From NCBI GenBank assembly GCA_965222015.1, contig CBDCTL010000012.1, positions 1-64,000 on the forward strand: a stretch of DNA of 64,000 bases. Reading direction: 5' to 3'. The DNA is from JANQPX01 sp965222015 (lineage in GTDB: Bacteria; Pseudomonadota; Alphaproteobacteria; Geminicoccales; Geminicoccaceae). Under the pieces are notes generated by a model. That model saw nothing but the letters and a program-made list of their open reading frames with translations, made no database searches and was not told the origin of the DNA. Below are positions 34,140 through 43,902 of this stretch, one piece after another; positions within the stretch are counted from its first letter, which is position 1; every line of letters starts with the position of its first letter. A program made the translations under genes and the position numbers.

Positions 34140-35762
34140 TCACGTCGCCACGTAGTCACTCTCCACCACCTCGACATTGAGCGCCGCCGCCATGAGTGCC
34201 TGGGTGTAGGGATGCTGCGGGCGTTCGAAGATGTCGTCGGCCTTGCCAGTCTCGACCACCTCGCCCTGGCGCATCACCAGGACCTGATCGGAGAGTGCTC
34301 GCACCACGCGCAGGTCGTGGCTGATGAACAGGTAGGCGAGGCCGCGCCGCGCCTGGAGGTCGCGCAGGAGATCTACGATCTGGGCCTGAACCGACATGTC
34401 CAGCGCCGAGGTCGGCTCGTCCAGAACGACGAAGCTCGGTTCCAGAACGATCGCGCGCGCGATCGAGATGCGCTGACGCTGGCCGCCGGAGAACTCATGC
34501 GGGTAGCGGTCCTGGCTCGCAGGATCCAGCCCCACTTCCTCAAGAATATCCGCGACCAGGGCGCGCCTCGCGCTCGCGCTGTCCCCGATCCCGTGGAGCA
34601 AAAGCCCCTCCTCGATGATCTGGCCGATGGACATGCGCGGGCTAAGCGAGCCGAACGGGTCCTGAAACACGATCTGCATATGCCGGCGCAACGGTCTCAG
34701 CCGCCGGTTCGTCCAGCCCTGGATGTTCTCGCCGTTGAAGACGATATCGCCTTCGCTCCTGAGCAGGCGCAGCAGCGCGAGCCCGAGCGTGGTCTTGCCG
34801 GAGCCGCTCTCGCCGACCACGCCGACGGTCTGGCCCTCCCTCACGCTGACGTCGATCCCGTCGACCGCCTTGACGTAACCGACCGTGCGTTTCAGCAGGC
34901 CGCGCTGGATCGGAAAGTGAACCTTGACGTCGTCGCCCGCCATTACGACCGGCGCGGCGGCATCGTGGGCGAGCGCCTTGCCGCCCGGTTCGGCGGCAAG
35001 CAAATGTCGTGTATAGGCATGCTGCGGACTGTCGAAGACCGCGGCAGTCGGGCCAGATTCGACGATCTCGCCCGCCGTCATCACCGCGACCCGGTCCGCC
35101 ACTTTGCGCACGATCGTCAGATCGTGCGTGATCAGGAGCATCGCCATGCCGAGCCTCGCCTGCAGGTCCTTCAACAGCTGCAGGATCTGCGCCTGGATGG
35201 TGACGTCGAGCGCCGTGGTCGGCTCGTCCGCGATCAGAAGGTCCGGTTCGTTGGCGAGCGCCATGGCGATCATCACGCGCTGACGCTGACCGCCGGAAAG
35301 CTGATGCGGATAGGACTGCAGGCGCTCCTCGGCGTCGCGCAGGCGCACCAGCCCCAGCAGCTCGAGCGTCCGTTCCCGCGCCGCGCGCCCCGAAAGCCCG
35401 CGATGCAGGGATAGCGTCTCGCCGATCTGCCGCTCGATGGTGTGCAGCGGATTGAGCGACGTCATCGGCTCTTGAAAGATCATCGAGACCTTGTCGCCGC
35501 GAATCTTCCTCAACCTATCCGCATCGGCGCCGACCATCTCCGTGCCGTCGAAGGTAATGCTGCCGGAGGGATGACGCGCCTTCGGATAGGGAAGGAGCTG
35601 CATGATCGAAAGGGCGGTCACCGATTTCCCGGACCCGCTCTCGCCCACCAGAGCCAGGGTCTCGCCCTTGTCGATCGAGAAGGAAACGCCCTTCACCGCG
35701 TGCAATGCACCGCCTTCGACGCGGAAATCGACGGAAAGGTCTCCCACCTGCAGCAGGCTCAA
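34140..35762 (-). CDS. yejF: Peptide ABC transporter ATPase, two fused nucleotide-binding domains
   Basis: A 540-residue protein with a TTG start overlapping the permease stop. It has two complete ABC cassettes: domain 1 with GESGSGKS, LSGGQRQRVMIAMAL and LLIADEPTTALD, and domain 2 with GESGSGKTT, FSGGQRQRISIARAI and FVVLDEPTSALD. This is the YejF architecture. With YejA, YejB and YejE it imports peptides, and in several alphaproteobacteria and enterics the system affects antimicrobial-peptide resistance. A longer apparent frame upstream is out-of-frame reading of yejE. Confidence 0.93.
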   Translation of the reverse strand: MSLLQVGDLSVDFRVEGGALHAVKGVSFSIDKGETLALVGESGSGKSVTALSIMQLLPYPKARHPSGSITFDGTEMVGADADRLRKIRGDKVSMIFQEPMTSLNPLHTIERQIGETLSLHRGLSGRAARERTLELLGLVRLRDAEERLQSYPHQLSGGQRQRVMIAMALANEPDLLIADEPTTALDVTIQAQILQLLKDLQARLGMAMLLITHDLTIVRKVADRVAVMTAGEIVESGPTAAVFDSPQHAYTRHLLAAEPGGKALAHDAAAPVVMAGDDVKVHFPIQRGLLKRTVGYVKAVDGIDVSVREGQTVGVVGESGSGKTTLGLALLRLLRSEGDIVFNGENIQGWTNRRLRPLRRHMQIVFQDPFGSLSPRMSIGQIIEEGLLLHGIGDSASARRALVADILEEVGLDPASQDRYPHEFSGGQRQRISIARAIVLEPSFVVLDEPTSALDMSVQAQIVDLLRDLQARRGLAYLFISHDLRVVRALSDQVLVMRQGEVVETGKADDIFERPQHPYTQALMAAALNVEVVESDYVAT

Positions 35763-36916
35763 TCGTTCTCTCCCGCGGCTCGCGCGCGCGGCTGCCGCAT
35801 TTCGTAGCTCTGGTTCGACGTCGCACCGTCGGCCTCGGGCGCAGCCGCCGCCTGCTCCGGCGGCGCCTCGCTCGCGAACAGCTTTCGCGGGTCGAAGGCG
35901 TCGCGCACCGCCTCGCCGATGAACACCAGGAGGCTCAGCATGATGGCGATGGTGAAGAAGGCGGTGAGGCCGAGCCAGGGCGCCTGCAGGTTGTTCTTGC
36001 CCTGGGCGAGCAGCTCGCCGAGGGATGGCGATCCGGGCGGCAGGCCGAAGCCGAGAAAGTCGAGACTGGTAAGCGTGGTGACCGCGCCCGCCAGGATGAA
36101 CGGCAGGAAGGTGAGCGTCGCGACCATGGCGTTCGGCAGGATATGCCGGAACATGATGGCGATGTCGCCGACGCCGAGCGCCCGCGCCGCGCGGACATAG
36201 TCGAAGTTCCGGGTCTTCAGGAACTCGGCGCGCACCACGTCCACCAGCGCCATCCACGAGAACAGCAGCATCAGCGCCAGAAGCGTGAAGAAGCTCGGCT
36301 GCACCACCGATGCCATGATGATCAGGAGGTAGATGATCGGCAGACCCGCCCAGATCTCGATCACCCGCTGGAAGATCAGGTCGGTCCAGCCGCCGAAATA
36401 GCCCTGAACCGCGCCGGCCGCGATGCCGATGATCGAACTTAGAATGGTCAGGATCAGGCCGAACAGCACCGAGATGCGAAAGCCGTAGATCACCCGCGCC
36501 ATGACGTCGCGCGCCTGATCGTCGGTGCCGAGCCAGTTGCGCGTGTCCGGCGGCGACGGCGCCGGGCTCGCCAGGTCATAGATGATGGTGTCGTAGGAAA
36601 ACGGGATCAGCGGCCAGATCATCCAGCCCTGCTCATTGATCAGATCCTGGATGAACGGGTCGGTGTAGTCGGCCTCGAGTTCGAACTCGCCGCCGAAGGT
36701 GGTCTCGGGATAGGTCACCAGGATCGGGAAATAGTAGCCGCCCTGGTAGCTGATCACGAGCGGCTTGTCGTTCGCGATGAACTCGGCGAACAGGGTCAGG
36801 AGGAAGACGGCAAGAAAAATCCAAAACGAGATGAAACCGCGCTTGTTCGCACGGAAATTGTTCAGCCGGCGCCGGTTCAGCGGGCTGATGGCGAGACCGA
36901 GCCAGCGATCCGCCAC
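35759..36916 (-). CDS. yejE: Peptide ABC transporter permease
   Basis: A 385-residue DppC-like permease. An N-terminal membrane segment (GFISFWIFLAVFLLTLFAEF) is followed by a large periplasmic loop typical of YejE (ISYQGGYYFPILVTYPETTF, INEQGWMIWPLIPFSYDT). The five-helix core carries the EAA-type loop (RAARALGVGDIAIMFRHILP). The C-terminal ~35 residues are Ala/Glu-rich. It sits between yejB (three-base gap) and yejF (four-base overlap). Confidence 0.93.
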   Translation of the reverse strand: MADRWLGLAISPLNRRRLNNFRANKRGFISFWIFLAVFLLTLFAEFIANDKPLVISYQGGYYFPILVTYPETTFGGEFELEADYTDPFIQDLINEQGWMIWPLIPFSYDTIIYDLASPAPSPPDTRNWLGTDDQARDVMARVIYGFRISVLFGLILTILSSIIGIAAGAVQGYFGGWTDLIFQRVIEIWAGLPIIYLLIIMASVVQPSFFTLLALMLLFSWMALVDVVRAEFLKTRNFDYVRAARALGVGDIAIMFRHILPNAMVATLTFLPFILAGAVTTLTSLDFLGFGLPPGSPSLGELLAQGKNNLQAPWLGLTAFFTIAIMLSLLVFIGEAVRDAFDPRKLFASEAPPEQAAAAPEADGATSNQSYEMRQPRARAAGEND

Positions 36917-36919
36917 CGC

Positions 36920-38032
36920 TCAGGCCTCTCTCGTCTCGAAGTCGACCCTGGGATCGACCACCACATACATCAGATCGCCGATCAGCCGCATCAAAAGACC
37001 AAGCAGGGTGAAGAAATAGAGGGTCGCAAACATCACCGGATAGTCGCGGTTGATCGCCGCCTCGAAGCCTAGCAGGCCGAGGCCGTCGAGCGAGAAGATC
37101 ACTTCGATCAAGAGGGCGCCGGTGAACAGAATGCCGACGAACGCCCCGGGAAAACCGGCGATCACGATCAGCATGGCGTTCCTGAACACATGGCCGTAGA
37201 GCACGCGGCGCTCGGTCAGCCCCTTGGCGCGCGCGGTCTGCACATATTGCATGTTGATCTGGTCGAGAAACGAGTTCTTGGTCAGCAGGGTCAGCGCCGC
37301 AAAACCGCCGATCACCAGCGAGAACACCGGAAGCGCGATGTGCCAGAGATAGTCCAGGATCTGCTGCCACCAGGAGAGCTGCTCCCAGTTGGGCGAGGTC
37401 AGGCCGCGCAATGGAAACAGGTCGAAATAGCGTCCGCCCGCAAACAGCACGATCAGGAGAATGCCGAACAGAAAGGCGGGAATGGCGTTGCCGACGATCA
37501 CCAGACCGCTGGTCCAGACGTCGAACCGGCTGCCGTCCCGCACCGCCTTGGCGACGCCGAGCGGAATCGAGATGAGGTAGACCAGAAGCGTGGTCCAAAG
37601 CCCGAGCGAAATCGAGACCGGCATTTTGTCGATCACCAGATCGATCACCCGCTGATCGCGAAAGAAGCTCTCGCCGAAATCGAAGCGCATGTAGTTCCAG
37701 AGCATCTGAAAGAAGCGCTCGTGGGCCGGCTTGTCGAAGCCGAACATCTTCTCGATGTCCGCCACCACGTCCGGATGGAGGCCCTGGGCGCCCCGATATT
37801 TGCTGGTGATGGCCGCCCCCGACCCGCCGCCTTCGCCCTGCTGCTGGCCGCCGAAATCGCCCTGGCTGCCGGCGATGCGCGCGGTGGCGCCGACGTCGGT
37901 GCCTTCGAGCTGGGCAAGCATGCGCTCGACCGGACCTCCCGGCGCCACCTGGACGATGACGAAGTTGACCAGCATGATCCCGAACAGCACCGGGATGATC
38001 AAAAGGAGACGCCGGACGATATAGGCTGCCAT
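36920..38032 (-). CDS. yejB: Peptide ABC transporter permease
   Basis: A 370-residue DppB-like permease starting MAAYIVRRLLLIIPVLFGIM. It contains a Gly/Gln-rich insertion (FGGQQQGEGGGSGAAIT, about residues 61-77), a YejB feature. The EAA loop (TARAKGLTERRVLYGHVFRN) and the DppB C-terminus (NRDYPVMFATLYFFTLL) are present. It lies 29 bases downstream of the binding-protein gene in a four-gene operon read leftwards. Confidence 0.93.
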   Translation of the reverse strand: MAAYIVRRLLLIIPVLFGIMLVNFVIVQVAPGGPVERMLAQLEGTDVGATARIAGSQGDFGGQQQGEGGGSGAAITSKYRGAQGLHPDVVADIEKMFGFDKPAHERFFQMLWNYMRFDFGESFFRDQRVIDLVIDKMPVSISLGLWTTLLVYLISIPLGVAKAVRDGSRFDVWTSGLVIVGNAIPAFLFGILLIVLFAGGRYFDLFPLRGLTSPNWEQLSWWQQILDYLWHIALPVFSLVIGGFAALTLLTKNSFLDQINMQYVQTARAKGLTERRVLYGHVFRNAMLIVIAGFPGAFVGILFTGALLIEVIFSLDGLGLLGFEAAINRDYPVMFATLYFFTLLGLLMRLIGDLMYVVVDPRVDFETREA

Positions 38033-38061
38033 GGTTCGCGCTCAACTCGCCTTGGGTGTCG

Positions 38062-39897
38062 TCAGTTGGAGGCGAGCTCGCGTTCCTTTTCCTCGTCCAT
38101 CCACCATGTGCCGGGAAAGCCGACAGAATATTTCGCTTTCTCCGCCGGGCGGCCGAACTTGTCCCAATAAGCGACCCAGCTCTCGTCCTTGTAGTAGAGC
38201 GGCACCACGTTGTGGTTCCATAGCAGAACCCGGTCAAGGGCGCGGGTGGTCGCCTGCAGGGTCTCCAGGTCCCGGGCGGCGATAATCTGGTCGATCAGCG
38301 CGTCGGCGACCTCGTTCTCGTAGCCCATCTTGTTGCCGCGCCCGGGGTCGCCAGGCACCTCCGAGCCGAAATAGATGCGAAGCTCCGTGCCCGGCGGCGG
38401 GAAAAAGTTGTTGCCGGCGGCGTACATGTCGAAGTCCTTCTGCTCGATCCGGCTCCGCCACTGGGCGACGTCCATGATGCGCAGCGACGCATCGATGCCC
38501 GCCTGCCTCAGATTCTTGATGAACGGCGTCGCCAGCCGCTCGGTCTCGGGACTGGCGGTGACGATCTCGAAGGAAAGCTGTCTGCCATCCTTGACCAGGC
38601 GATTGTTCTCGAGCGCGTAGCCCGCTTCCTTGAACAATCTCAGCGCCTGGCGAAGCTGCGCCCGATTGCGCCCGCTGCCGTCGGTGACCGGAAGCTCGAA
38701 CGCCTCGCTCATGACCTCGGGCGGCAGCTGGTCCGCAAAAGGCTCCAGGATCGCGACCTCCTCCGGAGTCGGCGCACCGAGCGCGCCATACTCCGAGTTC
38801 GGGAAATAGCTGTAGACCCGCTTGTATTCGCCATAGAGCAGAGTCTTCTGCACCGTCTCGAAATCGTAAAGAAAATTGATCGCCTGACGCACCCGGATGT
38901 CTTCGAATTTCGGGCGCTTCAAATTGAAGAAGAAGGCGTAGAGCCCGCGCGGCGTTTCGTCGGGGAACACCTCCTTGACCACATCACCGCGCTCGACCGC
39001 ATCGAAGCCGTACTCGGTAACCCAGCGTTTGGCCGAGCCCTCGGCGCGGAAATCGATCTCGCCCGCCTTGAAGGCTTCGAACATCACGGTTTCGTCCTTG
39101 TAATATTCGTAGCGGATCTCGTCGAAATTGGCGGTGCCCACATTCACCGGCAGATCCTTGCCCCAATAGTCCTCGACCCGCCTGAAGGTGATCGAGCGAC
39201 CGGGATCCACCGCCGCGATCTCGTAGCTGCTGCTGCTCGGCGGCGCCTTGAGCGTGGTCTTGGTGATATCCTGCTCCTCCCAGAAATGCCGGGGTGTCGG
39301 CGAGAACCCGGCGACCGCCATCAGCGGCTTCATCGAGTCCTTGGTGCGCACGGCGTATTTCAGGCGGTGATCGTCAATCGCCTCGCAGCTCGTGATGTCT
39401 TCGTAAAACGCACGCACCAGCGGCCTGCCATGCTCCTTCAGAGCATCGAAGCCGTAGCAGAAATCATGCGCCGTGATCGGCACGCCGTCGGAATAGCGAG
39501 CCTCGGGGCGAAGGTTGAAGATGATCCAGCTCTTGTCCTTCGGATATTCGGCATTCTCCGCGATCAGCGAATAGGCGCTCATCAGCTCGTTGCTGGATCC
39601 GGTCATCAGCGAGTCGTAGATCAGCCCGATCGAGCCCGGAAACTCGCCTTTGACGATGATCGTGTTGAAGCTGTCGAACGACCCGAAATCGCCGAGCACG
39701 ACCCTGCCGCCCTTGGGCGCGCCCGGATTCACGTAGGGAAAGTGGTCGAAGCCGTCCTGGTAGAGCGGCTCGCCGAACTCGGCCATCGATGTCGTGATCG
39801 TAACGTCGTCGTCGGCGCGGCCGGGGGTGGCGACGCTCAGCGCGAGCGACAACGCCAGGGCCAGACGGCAGGCGACGGGGCAGACAGCGGCGCTCAT
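38062..39897 (-). CDS. yejA: Peptide ABC transporter periplasmic binding protein
   Basis: A 611-residue SBP_bac_5 protein. The ATG at 39897 was chosen because GGGAG lies eight bases upstream; a TTG five codons earlier would include that site. The signal peptide is LALALSLALSVATPGRADD. YejA-type blocks are GFDHFPYVNPGAPKGGRVVL, LYDSLMTGSS-like segment, SDGVPITAHDFCYGFDALKE, GLYAFFFNLKRPKFEDIRVR and the C-terminal WWMDEEKE. It heads the yejABEF operon. Confidence 0.93.
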   Translation of the reverse strand: MSAAVCPVACRLALALSLALSVATPGRADDDVTITTSMAEFGEPLYQDGFDHFPYVNPGAPKGGRVVLGDFGSFDSFNTIIVKGEFPGSIGLIYDSLMTGSSNELMSAYSLIAENAEYPKDKSWIIFNLRPEARYSDGVPITAHDFCYGFDALKEHGRPLVRAFYEDITSCEAIDDHRLKYAVRTKDSMKPLMAVAGFSPTPRHFWEEQDITKTTLKAPPSSSSYEIAAVDPGRSITFRRVEDYWGKDLPVNVGTANFDEIRYEYYKDETVMFEAFKAGEIDFRAEGSAKRWVTEYGFDAVERGDVVKEVFPDETPRGLYAFFFNLKRPKFEDIRVRQAINFLYDFETVQKTLLYGEYKRVYSYFPNSEYGALGAPTPEEVAILEPFADQLPPEVMSEAFELPVTDGSGRNRAQLRQALRLFKEAGYALENNRLVKDGRQLSFEIVTASPETERLATPFIKNLRQAGIDASLRIMDVAQWRSRIEQKDFDMYAAGNNFFPPPGTELRIYFGSEVPGDPGRGNKMGYENEVADALIDQIIAARDLETLQATTRALDRVLLWNHNVVPLYYKDESWVAYWDKFGRPAEKAKYSVGFPGTWWMDEEKERELASN

Positions 39898-40070
39898 GAA
39901 AACAACTCCCAATCCATCAAACTCGTGGTGGTAGTATATAGCCGCCCGCCCGGGCGAAACCTAGGGGCATGACCACTTCAAGTGGCCCGACCAGTTCACA
40001 GGGTCGCGGGCAACGTCAGGGATGCAGGACGCACCATCGCTGCGGCGGTGCCCATGATCGTCTCGGACGT

Positions 40071-40595
40071 CTATGCTTCCGCCCCATCGGCCGGGAGGCC
40101 GAGCGGTTTCGCCATCAGCACGACACGCTTGTTTCCGCCTTCATGCTCCAGCTCGCCGACCGGCAGGAAGCCGAGGCGTTCGTGGAACGCCATGGAGCGC
40201 GGGTTGGGGGGCTCGGCGTTGACTTCGAGAGTGATTAGCGGCGCACGCTGCGCTTTCGCAAACGCTTCCAGATCTTCGTAGAGGGTGCGCCCAAGCCCCC
40301 TCCCTGCCGCCGTTTCGGCGATCATCACGCGGTCGACATAGAGAAAGTGATCGAAACGCTTGCTGAACCATCGATAGTGGACGCTCTCATAGCCGCACCC
40401 GGGCGGGAGGACGATCAGAGCGCCGGAGGCCATGCCATCCGCGATGACGAGGCGGGCATAGGCGGCGTCCGCGAGCAGGGCCTCGAGCTCGGGCCGCGTC
40501 AGTTCGTTCACATGCGGCGTGGAGGCGTTGTTGAGAGCGAGCAGCCAGTCGACGTCATCAGCCTCGACGTCGCGGATCGGCGAGCGCTCAGCCAT
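40071..40595 (-). CDS. GNAT-family N-acetyltransferase
   Basis: A 174-residue GNAT protein. The acetyl-CoA loop appears as VDRVMIAETAAGRGLGRTLY (motif A, R/Q-x-x-G-x-G/A), with ITLEVNAEPPNPRSMAFHER and LGFLPVGE forming motif B. Its start lies eight bases inside the end of the CaiB-type gene, so the two are translationally linked. The substrate is unknown. Confidence 0.85.
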   Translation of the reverse strand: MAERSPIRDVEADDVDWLLALNNASTPHVNELTRPELEALLADAAYARLVIADGMASGALIVLPPGCGYESVHYRWFSKRFDHFLYVDRVMIAETAAGRGLGRTLYEDLEAFAKAQRAPLITLEVNAEPPNPRSMAFHERLGFLPVGELEHEGGNKRVVLMAKPLGLPADGAEA

Positions 40596-41787
40596 CGGCG
40601 ATCACCGCCCCCTCGTCCAGCAGGGCCTGGAGCTCGGCGTCGTCGAAGCCGGCCTCGCGCAGGACCTCGCGGCTGTGCTGGCCGTAGGTGGGTGCTCCCG
40701 TCGCGACCTTTCCGGGAGTCTTGGAAAACTTCACCGGCAGGCCGATGGTCTCGACCATACCCTCGCGCGCGTGCTCGACGGTCGTCACCATCTCCCGTGC
40801 CCGCACCTGGGGATCGGCCTGCATCTGCAGCACGTCGTAGACCGGTCCCGCCGGCACGCCGGCCGCCTCGAAGCGGGCCAGCAGATCGGCCGAAGCGTGC
40901 GGCATGAAATAGGGGGCGAGCGTGTCCTCCAGTTCCTTCAGATGCGCCATGCGGTCGTCGTTGTCGCGAAAGCGCGGGTCCTCGGCCAGGTGCTCGCAGC
41001 CGAGCGCCTCCAGCGAGCGCAGCCAGTTCCGCTGATTGCTGCCGCCGATCACGATCCAGCCGTCCGAGCATTCGAAGGCCTGGTAGGGCGCATTCAGCGG
41101 ATGGGCGGAACCCATCGGTCCCGGCGCCTCACCGGTCGCAAGCGCAATCGCGGACTGCCAGTAGGTCTGGACGATGCCGGCCTCCAGCAGCGAGGTGTCG
41201 ACCATCTGCCCCTGCCCCGTCCGGAGCCGATGGGCGTAGGCGGCGAGGATACCCATGGCGGCGAGGATGCCGCAGGTGATGTCGGTCACCGGTGCCCCGC
41301 ACTTCACCGGCGCCCTCCCCGGCCCCTCGCCGGTGATGCTCATCAGCCCACTCATCGCCTGCGCCACCAGATCGAAGCCGCCGCGATGGCCGTAAGGACC
41401 GGAGCGCCCAAAGCCGGACAGTGCACAATAGATCAGCCCCGGATTGTCCTTGCGCAGCTCCTCGTAGTCAAACCCGAGCTTCGCCATCGTCCCCGGCCGA
41501 TAGTTCTCGACCACCACATCCGCGCCGGCAAGTAACCGCTGCAGGACGCTCCTGCCGCCTTCCTTCTTGAGGTCGAGGGCAATGCCGCGCTTGTTGCGGT
41601 TCATCATCATGAAGGCCGCGGACTCGTCGCCGACCCTGGGCGGGGTGCTGCGCCGCGTGTCGTCACCGTCGGGAACCTTCTCGACCTTGATGACGTCCGC
41701 GCCCATGTCGGCGAGCATCAGCGTGCAAGTCGGCCCCGCCATGACGTGGGTGAGGTCGACGACCTTCATGCCGGCAAGCGGTCCCAT
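40588..41787 (-). CDS. CaiB/BaiF family CoA-transferase (family III)
   Basis: A 399-residue family III CoA-transferase starting at the ATG after GGAGGG. Conserved features are MKVVDLTHVMAGPTCTLMLA, GADVIKVEKV, VVVENYRPGTMAKLG and FDLVAQAMSGLMSITG, the last holding the catalytic Asp. Family III enzymes move CoA between carboxylates (formate/oxalate, carnitine, DMSP in DddD and others). Here it follows a crotonase gene and a TRAP transporter, suggesting a carboxylate that is imported, activated and hydrated. The substrate is not identified. Confidence 0.9.
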   Translation of the reverse strand: MGPLAGMKVVDLTHVMAGPTCTLMLADMGADVIKVEKVPDGDDTRRSTPPRVGDESAAFMMMNRNKRGIALDLKKEGGRSVLQRLLAGADVVVENYRPGTMAKLGFDYEELRKDNPGLIYCALSGFGRSGPYGHRGGFDLVAQAMSGLMSITGEGPGRAPVKCGAPVTDITCGILAAMGILAAYAHRLRTGQGQMVDTSLLEAGIVQTYWQSAIALATGEAPGPMGSAHPLNAPYQAFECSDGWIVIGGSNQRNWLRSLEALGCEHLAEDPRFRDNDDRMAHLKELEDTLAPYFMPHASADLLARFEAAGVPAGPVYDVLQMQADPQVRAREMVTTVEHAREGMVETIGLPVKFSKTPGKVATGAPTYGQHSREVLREAGFDDAELQALLDEGAVIADG

Positions 41788-41811
41788 GTCACGTCCCTCC
41801 ATTGGTCGGTC

Positions 41812-42591
41812 TCATTTTCCGGAGAAGGCAGGCTTTTCCTTCGCCAGAAAGGCCTTGTAGCCGGTCTGGAAATCTTCGGTCGCGAAGCAGGCATAGCTCT
41901 CGTCCTGCTCGTCCGCCGTCAGCGGCTCGGGCGAGAGCAGTCGTCGCGCGAAGGCCTTGTGCCAGCGCGCCACCAGCGGGGCGCCCTCGGCGATCCTCTC
42001 CGCAGTCGCCGAGATCTCCTGGTCGAGCCCCTCGTCGCTGACGACCCGGTTGACCAGACCCATCTCCTGCGCGCGACGGCTGCCGAAGATGTCGCCTTCG
42101 AGCAGGATTTCCTTGGCGTTCGAGGGGCCGATCAGCTGGATCAGCGGTTCGAGCTCGGCATAGGCGACCACCAGGCCGAGGCGCTTGATCGGGATACCGA
42201 AGCGACTGCGTTCGCTGCAGATTCTGATATCCGCCGTGGTCGCGAGCTCGAGACCGCCGCCGACGCAGAGCCCGTCGATGCGCGCGACGACGGGATGGCG
42301 GCACTGGACGATCTCAGCCATGGCACCGTGGGTGCGCACACCGTAGGCTTTGGCCTTCTCCGCCGTATCGCGGTGCTCCTCGAACTCGCTGATGTCGGCG
42401 CCGACGGAAAAGGCACGCTCACCGGCGCCGCGGAGGATGACGCAGCGAAGGTCGAGATCTCCGTCGAGGTCCGAAAAAACCTCGCCGAGCCGGTCCCACA
42501 TGGCGAGGCTGACGGCGTTCAGCTTGGCCGGCTGGTTCAAGGTGACCGTGGCGATCGCGCCCTGGCGTTCGACAGTGATCCGATCGTCCAT
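41812..42591 (-). CDS. Enoyl-CoA hydratase/isomerase family protein
   Basis: A 259-residue crotonase; the ATG was chosen five bases after GGAGAG. The oxyanion-hole block (ERAFSVGADISEFEEH) and the second block (DGLCVGGGLELATTADIRI) are clear. The hydratase Glu normally seen as FG-x-PE-x-x-LG is absent here (FGIPIKRLGLV). The protein may thus be an isomerase, hydrolase or lyase rather than a classical hydratase. It lies between the TRAP and CoA-transferase genes and probably acts on their CoA thioester. Confidence 0.88.
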   Translation of the reverse strand: MDDRITVERQGAIATVTLNQPAKLNAVSLAMWDRLGEVFSDLDGDLDLRCVILRGAGERAFSVGADISEFEEHRDTAEKAKAYGVRTHGAMAEIVQCRHPVVARIDGLCVGGGLELATTADIRICSERSRFGIPIKRLGLVVAYAELEPLIQLIGPSNAKEILLEGDIFGSRRAQEMGLVNRVVSDEGLDQEISATAERIAEGAPLVARWHKAFARRLLSPEPLTADEQDESYACFATEDFQTGYKAFLAKEKPAFSGK

Positions 42592-42618
42592 GTTCACTCT
42601 CCGGACATGAGGATGTGG

Positions 42619-43902
42619 CTAACGATAGAAATACTCGACCAGTGCCAGCGGAACGATGGGAACATAGGTCACGAGGATCAGAACGGCGGCCAGCACGGCG
42701 ATGAAATAGACGTTCAGCTTGGTGACGTCCCAGACGTCGGCCTTGGCGATCGAGCAGGCGGTGATCAGAACGCTCGCGACCGGCGGCGTCTGCTGACCGA
42801 TGGCGAGGTTGAGAGTGACGATCAGCCCGAAATGCACGAGATCGAGACCGACGGCGTTCACGATCGGCAGTACGATCGGCACCACCAGGATGATCGCCGC
42901 GGCGCCGTGCAGAAAGCAGCCGAGCACCAGGAACAGCACGTTCAGCATCGCCAGGATGAGATAGCGGTTCTCGGTGAACTCGATGATGCTGAGCGCCAGT
43001 TCCTGCGGCAGGCGCGATTCGGTGAGGTAGCGGCCGAGTAGCGCCGAGGTCGCGACCAGAAGCATGACCACCGCCGTCTGCACGGCGCCGTCGATCAGCG
43101 CCGTGTGCAGATGACGGATGTCCAGCTCGCGATAGATCACCGTGCCGATGAAGAGGGCCGCAACCACGGCGAGACCAGCGCCTTCGGTGGCGGTCACGAA
43201 GCCGCCGAAAATGCCGCCGAGGATGATGATCGGCAAAAGGAACGCCCAGGCCGCGTCCTTGAAGGTCGCCCAGACGCGCTTCAGCTGAAAGACCTCCTCC
43301 ACCGGAAAATCGTAGCGCACGGCGAACCAGTAGGAGACCGCCATCAGTCCGATCGCGCCGATGATGCCCGGAACGATACCGGCGACGAACAGCTGGACCA
43401 CCGAGCTGCCGGACATGACCGCGTAAAGGATCATCGGAATCGAGGGCGGAATGATGATCGCGAGCGAAGCGGACGACGAGGTGATCGCCGCGGCGAATTC
43501 TTTGGGATAGCCTTTCTTCTCCATGGCCGGCATCAGGATCGAGCCGATCGCCGCGACATCGGCGACCGCCGAGCCGGAAATCTCGGCGAAAAACATCGAC
43601 GTGCCGATATTCACCATGGAAAGCCCGCCCTTGACGAAGCCTAGCAGGGCCGAGGCGAAGGCGATCAGGCGGCGTGAGATCCCCGACGTGTTCATGATCG
43701 CGCCTGCGAGCACGAACAGCGGAATCGCGATCAGGGAGAATTTGGTGGTGCCGTCGAACATGGTGGTGGCGGCGGAGAAGAGACCGTTCATGCCGTCCTT
43801 CTCGACCATGGCGACGGCTGCGATCACGCCGATGGCGACCGCGATCGGCACGTTGATCAGCACCAGCAGGAAGAGAACGACGAGCATGCCGAGAACGATC
43901 AT
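42619..43902 (-). CDS. dctM: TRAP transporter large permease (DctM)
   Basis: A 427-residue membrane protein with about 12 hydrophobic segments starting MIVLGMLVVLFLLVLINVPI. DctM-type motifs are FVLAGAIMNTSGISRRLIAF, GGLSMVNIGTSMFFAEISGS, SSSASLAIIIPPSIPMILY and TPPVASVLITACSIAK. It overlaps dctQ by four bases. TRAP systems import organic acids and related solutes using ion gradients. Confidence 0.92.
   Translation of the reverse strand: MIVLGMLVVLFLLVLINVPIAVAIGVIAAVAMVEKDGMNGLFSAATTMFDGTTKFSLIAIPLFVLAGAIMNTSGISRRLIAFASALLGFVKGGLSMVNIGTSMFFAEISGSAVADVAAIGSILMPAMEKKGYPKEFAAAITSSSASLAIIIPPSIPMILYAVMSGSSVVQLFVAGIVPGIIGAIGLMAVSYWFAVRYDFPVEEVFQLKRVWATFKDAAWAFLLPIIILGGIFGGFVTATEGAGLAVVAALFIGTVIYRELDIRHLHTALIDGAVQTAVVMLLVATSALLGRYLTESRLPQELALSIIEFTENRYLILAMLNVLFLVLGCFLHGAAAIILVVPIVLPIVNAVGLDLVHFGLIVTLNLAIGQQTPPVASVLITACSIAKADVWDVTKLNVYFIAVLAAVLILVTYVPIVPLALVEYFYR

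Noticed and set aside
36258..38237. Long frames overlapping the yej permease genes
   Set aside because: They are alternate-frame shadows; membrane-protein frames with ABC motifs explain the same bases.
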